A DNA stretch of 11,090 nucleotides from JABMRP01 sp964444795 (lineage in GTDB: Bacteria > Planctomycetota > Planctomycetia > Pirellulales > Thermoguttaceae): positions 1 through 11,090 of the forward strand of contig CAYUIQ010000271.1 in assembly GCA_964444795.1 (NCBI GenBank), written 5' to 3'. This document shows positions 5,835-11,090 of the stretch, piece after piece. Both the position numbers and the translations under genes were made by a program. The first letter of the stretch is position 1; the number at the start of each line of letters is the position of its first letter. The notes under the pieces were generated by a model, which did no database searches, was not told the origin of the DNA, and saw nothing but the letters and a program-made list of their open reading frames with translations.

Positions 5835-7391
5835 CTACTGGCTTCGCCAGAACGCGGGCACCGCGAGCACGAGGATGACGAAGATCTCCAACCGGCCGAT
5901 CATCATCAGAAAGATAAACAGGCCCTTGCTCTGGGGGGAGAATTTGGCGTAGTTCTCCGTGGCGCCGACGACGCCCAACCCCGGGCCGATGTTGTTCAGC
6001 GTGGCGGTCACGGCGGTGGCCGAGTCGAGCAACTTCTGCTCGGAGTCGTGCCCGTGAGCGGTCCACGTGCTGTCGGGTTCCCAGGCCACGGTGAGCGTCC
6101 AACTGGCCATGAACAGGGCAACAATCAGCCCGAAGTAGACCAGAATACTCCGCCGCAACTGTTGGTCTTCGACCGGTTTACCGCCCAGGCGCAAGGGGCG
6201 CACCACGCTGGGATGGAAGGCCTGTTCGATTTCCAGGCGAAGGATCTTCACGAAGAGGATGTGCCGGATCACCTTCATTCCCCCGCCCGTGCTGCCGGCG
6301 CATCCACCGACGAACATCAACACCAGCAGCAGCGCCCGGGCGAAGTAACTCCACTGGTTGAAATCGGCCGTGCAGAACCCGGTGGTGGTCATGATGGAAA
6401 CGGTCTGAAAGAGGCCGTCGCGCGCGGCCTGACCGACATCCGGGAAATCTTCATCGATCATTCCCGCGATCACGATCGCCAGGGTTGCTACCCCGATCAC
6501 CGCGGCGTAGACGCGCCACTCGGGATCCTTCAGCAGACGCTTTGGCTGGAAAAGGGCGAGGAAGTATAAGAGCATGAAGTTGGTGCCGGCCAGGACCATG
6601 AACACGACGATGGTCATCTCGATCAAGGGGCCGTTGTAAGCCGGGTTGGCGGCGAAGTGTCCGACGCTGTTGTTGTAGGTGCTGAATCCGCCGGTGGCCA
6701 TGGTGCCGAAGGCATGACAGAGCGCATCGAAGGGCGACAGTCCCTCCAGCAGCAGGCTGACGGTCAACAGGGCGTTGAGCCCCACGTAGATGAGGAACAG
6801 GACCCAGGCCGTGTGTTGCATTCTCGCCTGGGGCGAACTGTGACTCGGCCCGGGCATCTCGGCCCGCATCATCGCCTTGCCCGCCGAACCTTGCCCCAGG
6901 ATCACCACGAACAGCACGATGATCCCCAACCCGCCGAGGAAATGCGTGCTGGAGCGCCAGAAGAGGATGGTGCGGGGTACGAGTTTCGGGTCCTCAAGTT
7001 CGGTCAGCACGGTGGCCCCGGTGGTGCTGAACCCGGACTGGGCCTCGAACATGGCGTCGACGAAGTCCATGCGGTGGCCTTCGGCCGTGTGGGTTCCGCT
7101 GAACACAAAAGGCAGCGCCCCCAGCAGCGTGGCCAAGATCCAGCTCAGGCCGACAATGGCCATCGCTTCCTTGCGAAACAGTTGTCCCTTGGCGTGGCGT
7201 CCGGCACGGCGCAGCAGAGCGCCCACGGCAAAGCAGACCGCGATCGAGGCCGCCAGCCCGGCCACGCCGTCTCGTTCGTGTGCCCAGTTACCCCCCAACG
7301 CCCAGTGCGCCCAGGGCAGGCTGAAGAGCATCGACCCGCCGATGAGCATGGCGATGGTACCGAGCAACCGAGAAAGAAGCGGTATGTTCAT
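5835..7391 (-). CDS. trkH: TrkH-family potassium uptake channel subunit
   Basis: This 518-residue integral membrane protein belongs to the TrkH/KtrB superfamily, which forms the K+ path of Trk/Ktr systems. Four pseudo-repeats carry the selectivity-filter segments: STTGAT (122-127), ATGGFS (232-237), TTTGF (335-339) and NNIGPGLG (466-473). The gating-region sequence GGCAGSTGGGMKVIRH (362-377) and the C-terminal LMMIGRLEIF segment (495-504) are typical of TrkH. Length matches the family. The cytosolic NAD-binding TrkA partner is not in the window. The start at 7389-7391 has no clear Shine-Dalgarno site, and only 30 bases separate it from the end of the upstream kinase gene, so the two are probably co-transcribed. 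That order suggests the kinase senses or controls potassium or osmotic status, which is inference. Confidence 0.95.
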   Translation of the reverse strand: MNIPLLSRLLGTIAMLIGGSMLFSLPWAHWALGGNWAHERDGVAGLAASIAVCFAVGALLRRAGRHAKGQLFRKEAMAIVGLSWILATLLGALPFVFSGTHTAEGHRMDFVDAMFEAQSGFSTTGATVLTELEDPKLVPRTILFWRSSTHFLGGLGIIVLFVVILGQGSAGKAMMRAEMPGPSHSSPQARMQHTAWVLFLIYVGLNALLTVSLLLEGLSPFDALCHAFGTMATGGFSTYNNSVGHFAANPAYNGPLIEMTIVVFMVLAGTNFMLLYFLALFQPKRLLKDPEWRVYAAVIGVATLAIVIAGMIDEDFPDVGQAARDGLFQTVSIMTTTGFCTADFNQWSYFARALLLVLMFVGGCAGSTGGGMKVIRHILFVKILRLEIEQAFHPSVVRPLRLGGKPVEDQQLRRSILVYFGLIVALFMASWTLTVAWEPDSTWTAHGHDSEQKLLDSATAVTATLNNIGPGLGVVGATENYAKFSPQSKGLFIFLMMIGRLEIFVILVLAVPAFWRSQ

Positions 7392-7421
7392 GGTGCCTGA
7401 GTGGGAGACAGTTGAGGAGAC

Positions 7422-9503
7422 TTACTTCGGCTCGGCGCCAAGCCGGAAGACGATCCCCCACAGCCCGGCCACGACCAGCGCGATCACCAGCAGGGCAACC
7501 AGTCCGTTGCGGGTGAGCGTCGCCTTGAGTTCGGACAGCGTCGAGCCGATGGCGTCGTCGTAGGGGTCTTGCACGATCATGACCAGGCCGGTCTCCTTGT
7601 CGAAAAGCTCAACGGGTTCCATCCTGGCCAGGTAATCGGTATCGTACCGGGGGTCGACCTCGGCGAACGGGTCCCGATAGTTTGCGGTGGTTCCCGAATC
7701 ATCGGAAACGGGCAAGCGGTCCGGTGTGATCCGGTACTTCCCATGGTCGGCCAGCAGCTTTTTCTTCTCTTCGCGCGGTAGCCGATCGAAGACGGGATGC
7801 TGCAGAACGACGCCGTTGTTTTCACCCGGGCGGCAGTTGACGAGCACGGCGAACTGGCGCTTTCCCCCTCCCAGCCTGACAACATCCCCGACCTCGAACG
7901 TCAGGGCCACCACACCCAGGAACCTCCCCTCGGGCTTCTCGAAGATGGGCATCGAGATGGCCACAATCCATTGGTCGGTGGCGTGCGAGATAAAGACGTC
8001 GGAGAGGTGCGGGCTGTGGAAATAGGCCTTCGGCTCGGGACGCCACGACGGATCGAGATCCTTGGAGCCTCCGTGAAGAAAACTCCGCCATCCGAAGTTT
8101 TTGCCCAACGTCATGCTGCGGGGAACGCGCGCCAGGGAAAGTCCTTGCGGATCGCACACGAACCAACTGGCCACGCTCTGGCGAAAGGCTGCCGGCAGCG
8201 ACTTGTCCAACGCGGTCTGAACTTCACCCTGCAACGTGGATTTGCGGTATTCTCTTCGCAACGGGTCCAGCGCGGCGTCGTTCAGGGCCGGGTCGTTCAA
8301 CTGCTCGCGGAGTCGGTGCATGTCGGGATCGTCGATCAGGTGGATCATGGCAAGGCGCAGTTGCGGCGAGGCGGCCAGATCCTCGACCGCCCGATAGCGC
8401 TGCTGCAGTTCGTTGGCCATCGTTCGGGCGACGAACCGAGCCGCGAACTGGTTGCTTTCCTGCGCCCGCGCCGAAAGCGCTTCGTCCGACTGCCGCACGG
8501 CCGCGTTGAACCCCTGCCAGGAAAAGAACAAGCCGATCAACAGCAACAGGGCGGGACCCACCGCGCCGAGGACCATCATCGGGCGCCGCGAACGACGCGC
8601 GGCCCGGGCGCGCAGTGCGTCGAGAACGGCTTGTACCGTCGGATAGCGATCGGCCGGATCGGGGGCCAGGCAGCGGTCGACGATCTCCGCCAGATCACGA
8701 TCCACACCCACGACGCGGCGGTGCGCCGTGGGAAGAGGACCTTCCTGGATCGCCCGCCGGTATCGGGCCAATCGCCGATCGAGATCCTCCGCTTCTTCCA
8801 GAAGCTTGCGCTTCGCTTCGCTGCGCTGCGGCGGTTCGCCGGTCAACATGCAGTAGAGCAAAGCGCCTAATGCGTACACGTCCCATTGGGCGTCGGGAAC
8901 CGCTTTGAGGTCGGCCTGCTCGGGGGCCATGTAGAAGAGCGTGCCCAGCGAAGGGGTCTGTTCGTGGGATAGCCGCGACTGCCCAAAATCGGCCAGACGC
9001 GGCTTGCCGTCCTGATCCAAGAGGATGTTGGCCGGCTTCAAATCGCAGTGCAACACGCCCTTGCCGTGGGCGTGAACCAGACCGACGGCCACGTCGCGAA
9101 ACAAGTCGACCGCTTCGGCTGCCGGCATCGGCCCCGCGTCGAGCCGCTGGGCCAGCGAACCTCGCTCCAGATACTCCATGATGTAGTAGGGCGGATCGGC
9201 ATCCCAACCGACGCCGATCAACTGCACCACGTATCGGTCGGCAAACAAGAAGGTGAGTTTCTCCACCTCGCGAGACAACAGCGACCAATCGAGCCCGCCA
9301 CGATGGGCGTAAAACTTGATCGCCACGCGCCGGCTCGTATTTCTCTCCAGCGCGATCCACACCTCGCCGTAGGCGCCCATGCCCAGGAAGTGCTGCGGCT
9401 CGTAGCCCGGCACGTCGCATGGCGGCCGGCCGTCGACCAGACTCTTCTTCCGAGCCTGATGCCGCTGGTCGTCGTCTTGCGGGAGAGTTTCGTCGCTGCT
9501 CAT
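7422..9503 (-). CDS. Transmembrane Ser/Thr protein kinase with periplasmic Cache-like sensor domain
   Basis: This 693-residue protein has a cytosolic Hanks-type kinase domain (about 32-300): glycine loop GMGAYGEV (41-48), VAIK lysine K63, E79, catalytic loop HCDLKPANIL with D154 and N159, DFG (172-174), APE (193-195). The arginine of HRD is a cysteine, so it is a non-RD kinase, which usually does not need activation-loop phosphorylation. Basic residues (RRSRRP) and a transmembrane helix (about 309-328) lead to a periplasmic part of about 335 residues. Its segments LGKNFGWRSF, LSDVFISHATDQWIVAISMPI and GRFLGVVAL resemble double-Cache sensors. A second helix (about 667-687) anchors the C-terminus. 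It is divergent from an ECF sigma gene, a pairing known in Planctomycetes, and precedes trkH by 30 bases. A -10 box lies 7 bases before the ATG. The ligand is unknown. Confidence 0.93.
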   Translation of the reverse strand: MSSDETLPQDDDQRHQARKKSLVDGRPPCDVPGYEPQHFLGMGAYGEVWIALERNTSRRVAIKFYAHRGGLDWSLLSREVEKLTFLFADRYVVQLIGVGWDADPPYYIMEYLERGSLAQRLDAGPMPAAEAVDLFRDVAVGLVHAHGKGVLHCDLKPANILLDQDGKPRLADFGQSRLSHEQTPSLGTLFYMAPEQADLKAVPDAQWDVYALGALLYCMLTGEPPQRSEAKRKLLEEAEDLDRRLARYRRAIQEGPLPTAHRRVVGVDRDLAEIVDRCLAPDPADRYPTVQAVLDALRARAARRSRRPMMVLGAVGPALLLLIGLFFSWQGFNAAVRQSDEALSARAQESNQFAARFVARTMANELQQRYRAVEDLAASPQLRLAMIHLIDDPDMHRLREQLNDPALNDAALDPLRREYRKSTLQGEVQTALDKSLPAAFRQSVASWFVCDPQGLSLARVPRSMTLGKNFGWRSFLHGGSKDLDPSWRPEPKAYFHSPHLSDVFISHATDQWIVAISMPIFEKPEGRFLGVVALTFEVGDVVRLGGGKRQFAVLVNCRPGENNGVVLQHPVFDRLPREEKKKLLADHGKYRITPDRLPVSDDSGTTANYRDPFAEVDPRYDTDYLARMEPVELFDKETGLVMIVQDPYDDAIGSTLSELKATLTRNGLVALLVIALVVAGLWGIVFRLGAEPK

Positions 9504-9510
9504 GCGGATG

Positions 9511-9530
9511 ATTATAGCGACAATCGTCGC
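9511..9530 (-). promoter_or_regulatory. Kinase promoter -10 box with adjoining inverted repeat; predicted leaderless start
   Basis: The minus strand reads an exact TATAAT (9516 to 9511) only 7 bases before the kinase ATG at 9503. Transcription normally begins about 6-8 bases past the -10 box, so the mRNA would start at or next to the ATG. Directly upstream, in the spacer, GCGAC/GTCGC (9517-9521 and 9526-9530) forms an inverted repeat that could be an operator. The -35 region is weak. Confidence 0.55.
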
Positions 9531-9621
9531 CCTCGGGCACCAAGGGGGGCGACCGCGGCGATGGCCGCTGCCGGGGTGAGTTGCCGCACCGTCTCGCGAG
9601 GGCGCTGACTTGGCTGCCTTT

Positions 9622-9644
9622 CCTCACTCTGCAGAGGGGTGAGG
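9622..9644. promoter_or_regulatory. Inverted repeat in the kinase-sigma intergenic region
   Basis: CCTCAC (9622-9627) pairs with GTGAGG (9639-9644), and the pairing continues inward by a T-G and a C-G pair around a TCTGCAGAG centre. GTTTTC follows 5 bases later on the plus strand. No plus-strand gene ends upstream, so an operator or structured regulator is more likely than a terminator. The site lies about 35 bases upstream of the sigma gene's -35 box. Confidence 0.4.
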
Positions 9645-9678
9645 CCCTGTTTTCGGCAATCGCTTGGCGGTTCGGACG

Positions 9679-9706
9679 TTGCCGCACTTACCCATCTGGC
9701 TATAAT
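9679..9706 (+). promoter_or_regulatory. Promoter of the ECF sigma factor gene
   Basis: TTGCCG (9679-9684), a 16-base spacer and an exact TATAAT (9701-9706) form a housekeeping-type promoter. Transcription would start near 9713, giving a leader of about 60 bases. GGAGG (9760-9764) lies 9 bases before the ATG at 9774. The leader contains a C7 run (9730-9736). Confidence 0.6.
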
Positions 9707-9773
9707 AGGGGGACCAATACGGCCATATACCCCCCCTTTGGCCTGAGATACCCACTGCCGGAGGCACCCAACG

Positions 9774-10379
9774 ATGGCTCACGATGAGATCACCCCCTGG
9801 CTCAGCGGCATCGCCAAGGGCGACGAGCGGGCAGCCCAACAGATATGGGAGCGATACTACGAGCAGTTGGTGCGTCTGGCCGACCGCAAGCTGGGGAGCG
9901 GCGCGCGGCGGGTGAGCGACGAGGAAGACGTGGCCCTGAGCGCCATGCACAGCTTCTTTCGCGGAGCCACCGCGGGCCGTTTTCCACAATTGGACGACCG
10001 CCACGACCTCTGGAAACTGCTGGTGACCATCACCGCCCGAAAAGCGATCGCCCACCAGCGACGCCGCTGTCGACAGAAGCGCGGAGGCGGCACGGTTCGC
10101 GGCGAATCGGTCTTCCGACGGGCCGACGATTCAGACGCGCCGGGGATCAATGACGTCCTGGGGCAGAGCCCTACGCCGCAGTTCGCCGCACAGATCAACG
10201 AGGAATGCGCGCGGTTGCTGGAATGTCTGGACGACGAATCTCTGCGCGACATCGCCCTGCGAAAACTCGAAGGGTACAGCAATGGGGAAATCGCCGAGCA
10301 AATGAACTGCGCCACGCGAACCATCGAACGCAAACTGGCCCGCATCCGCAATAAGTGGTCGAGCGAAACCGAATCGTAG
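9774..10379 (+). CDS. ECF-type RNA polymerase sigma factor (planctomycete Sigma70_ECF type)
   Basis: The 201-residue protein has the two-domain layout of ECF sigma factors. Region 2 covers about 12-100: WERYYEQLVRLADRKL (25-40), the acidic SDEEDVALSAMHSFF (48-62) and DLWKLLVTITARKAIAHQRR (78-97), which includes the -10-recognition helix. After a linker of about 45 residues, region 4 (about 143-195) carries the helix-turn-helix: DIALRKLEGYSNGEIAEQMN then ATRTIERKLARIRNKW. A GGAGG site 9 bases upstream and a promoter at 9679-9706 support the start. No anti-sigma factor is encoded nearby; the divergent kinase may take that signalling role, as proposed for kinase-linked ECF factors in Planctomycetes. 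The target promoters cannot be told; the -10 boxes seen here fit the housekeeping sigma rather than an ECF. The stop is 11 bases from the end of the convergent gene. Confidence 0.92.
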   Translation: MAHDEITPWLSGIAKGDERAAQQIWERYYEQLVRLADRKLGSGARRVSDEEDVALSAMHSFFRGATAGRFPQLDDRHDLWKLLVTITARKAIAHQRRRCRQKRGGGTVRGESVFRRADDSDAPGINDVLGQSPTPQFAAQINEECARLLECLDDESLRDIALRKLEGYSNGEIAEQMNCATRTIERKLARIRNKWSSETES

Positions 10380-10390
10380 ACGGTCGCTTC

Positions 10391-10927
10391 TCACCGGTAG
10401 AAGTCGATCCAACGCAACGAAAGCGATTGCGGGTTTCCTTCCAGAAGCTTGCGCGGAACGGTGATCTCGAAGTAGCCGCCGGTCAGCGGAATCTTCGTCG
10501 CCGGGTTTCCCCGGGCGTCGAGCATTTCCACCTCGGTCCAATACGGGCTGTCGGCGGTCAGGCGAGACCCTTCCTTTCCGTTCTTCCACAGGTGAAGCAG
10601 TCGAGCATGCTTGCCGTGACTGAGGACCGAGACGGCCAGCGTGGCCTCGCCCGCGGTGACGCGAAACGACTCCAGCCCACGCAGGTGTAGCCGAACGACG
10701 ATGTGCTTCGGCCAATCCCGGTCCTTTCGGCTGATCGTCGCGCTGCCGATGCCGCGCGTACTGGTCACGCCCAGGGTGGCCGTGTCTTGCTCGACGGCGA
10801 TCGTTACCCGATCCCCACGATTTCGGACCGTCGCCTCGATACCGTGGTCTTCCGTATCGTCCGCCGAGGCGGGTGCCGGGCCGGCGCACACCGCAACGGC
10901 CAGGAGCAAGGTCGCTGGTCGGCGCAT
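10391..10927 (-). CDS. Secreted beta-rich protein of unknown function (178 aa)
   Basis: I do not recognise a named domain. The N-terminus is a clear Sec signal peptide (MRR, LLLAVAVC core, cleavage after APASA at about residue 22). The mature 156 residues alternate short hydrophobic strands (RVTIAVE, HIVVRLHLRGL, ATLAVSVLS, GYFEITVP) in a beta-sandwich-like pattern. The cysteine at 14 is within the signal core and is not followed by a typical lipobox, so lipidation is doubtful. The C-terminus ends with an aromatic SLRWIDFYR. AAGGA (10937-10941 on this strand) is 9 bases upstream of the ATG and supports the start. The gene is convergent with the sigma factor gene, with 11 bases between them, so the transcripts must end inside each other or in the short gap. 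An exported planctomycete protein, probably envelope-associated. Confidence 0.75.
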   Translation of the reverse strand: MRRPATLLLAVAVCAGPAPASADDTEDHGIEATVRNRGDRVTIAVEQDTATLGVTSTRGIGSATISRKDRDWPKHIVVRLHLRGLESFRVTAGEATLAVSVLSHGKHARLLHLWKNGKEGSRLTADSPYWTEVEMLDARGNPATKIPLTGGYFEITVPRKLLEGNPQSLSLRWIDFYR

Positions 10928-10987
10928 GTTCCATTGTCCTTGGGATTGGGGGCAGGGTTGGAGGGCATCGGGGATTCCACCGTTCCA

Positions 10988-10993
10988 ATAATA
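10988..10993 (-). promoter_or_regulatory. Weak candidate -10 box for the secreted-protein gene
   Basis: The minus strand reads TATTAT (5/6 match) 60 bases upstream of the ATG at 10927. No convincing -35 box is visible at the usual distance, so this is only a suggestion. Confidence 0.25.
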
Positions 10994-11045
10994 TCGGACT
11001 GCACCGGAGAGAAGAAGGGGTCGTCCGGGAATTCCGGAAGGGTGC

Positions 11046-11084
11046 CTGGGGTCGAGTTGCGAGGAACGAGCGACGAGCCCCCAG
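11046..11084. repeat. Inverted repeat enclosing four 7-base CGAGNNN units
   Basis: CTGGGG (11046-11051) and CCCCAG (11079-11084) are inverted, with TCG/CGA pairing just inside. Between them CGAG occurs at 11053, 11060, 11067 and 11074, exactly every 7 bases. The stretch has no plausible gene. It looks like an intergenic structured or dispersed element, but only one copy is present in the window, so dispersal is not shown. Confidence 0.5.
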
Positions 11085-11090
11085 AACGCA

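Noticed and set aside
5808..6569. Plus-strand open frame opposite trkH
   Set aside because: Antisense to an unambiguous TrkH; the translation is rich in His, Gln, Glu and Gly with no domain, as expected for a shadow frame.
7797..8870. 357-codon plus-strand open frame opposite the kinase
   Set aside because: Antisense to a kinase with full motifs; its composition is arginine- and glutamine-rich without fold signals.
9561..9608. 15-codon plus-strand reading frame in the kinase-sigma gap
   Set aside because: No ribosome site or conserved feature; too short to support from sequence alone.
8695..9687. 330-codon minus-strand frame overlapping the kinase in another frame
   Set aside because: Same strand as the kinase but shifted; very arginine- and serine-rich, no motifs, and the kinase frame carries all conserved residues.
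10131..10988. 285-codon minus-strand frame spanning the sigma gene end and the secreted-protein gene
   Set aside because: It conflicts with both the sigma factor region 4 and the signal-peptide protein, each of which has better start and composition support.

Overview
The window reads as a high-GC chromosomal segment from a Planctomycetota bacterium, most likely of the Pirellulales type. This is inferred from gene content, not from a marker gene. The clues are an ECF sigma factor of the planctomycete Sigma70_ECF type next to a membrane Ser/Thr kinase with a non-RD HCDLKPAN catalytic loop, a Tat-exported TIM-barrel-like protein coupled to a multihaem cytochrome, several small lineage-type secreted proteins, and weak or absent Shine-Dalgarno sites at several starts. 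Eleven genes cover almost all of the sequence. No tRNA, rRNA, CRISPR array or transposase was seen, and no gene-free stretch exceeds 300 bases.

Layout. (1) 131-1752, plus strand: a Tat-signal protein resembling aldo/keto-reductase TIM barrels overlaps by 4 bases a membrane-anchored tetrahaem c-type cytochrome; together they look like a periplasmic redox unit. (2) 1818-2780: a divergent pair of small exported proteins, a secreted 181-aa protein (minus) and an 88-aa single-span membrane protein (plus), with candidate promoters in the 150-base gap. (3) 2798-4045, minus: a DegT/DnrJ/EryC1/StrS-type PLP sugar aminotransferase. (4) 4165-5783, minus: a two-gene islet with an ABC/AAA-type ATPase and, 5 bases downstream, a 150-aa protein whose predicted fold order resembles a PD-(D/E)XK nuclease. 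This is the best candidate for an undescribed, defence-like system here. (5) 5835-9503, minus: a TrkH-family potassium channel subunit directly downstream of a transmembrane Ser/Thr kinase with a periplasmic Cache-like sensor. (6) 9774-10379, plus: the ECF sigma factor, divergent from the kinase across a 270-base regulatory region with a consensus -10 box on each strand. (7) 10391-10927, minus: a secreted protein convergent with the sigma gene, then a non-coding right end with an inverted repeat built on a 7-base CGAGNNN period.

How they may work together. The kinase, its extracytoplasmic sensor, the ECF factor and TrkH suggest one stress- or ion-responsive regulatory unit (inference from gene order). 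The kinase promoter would place the transcription start at or next to the ATG, giving a leaderless mRNA. The ATPase/partner pair sits between trkH and the aminotransferase, shows locally lower GC in sampled lines, and looks like an insert with its own job, plausibly anti-phage defence or DNA processing.
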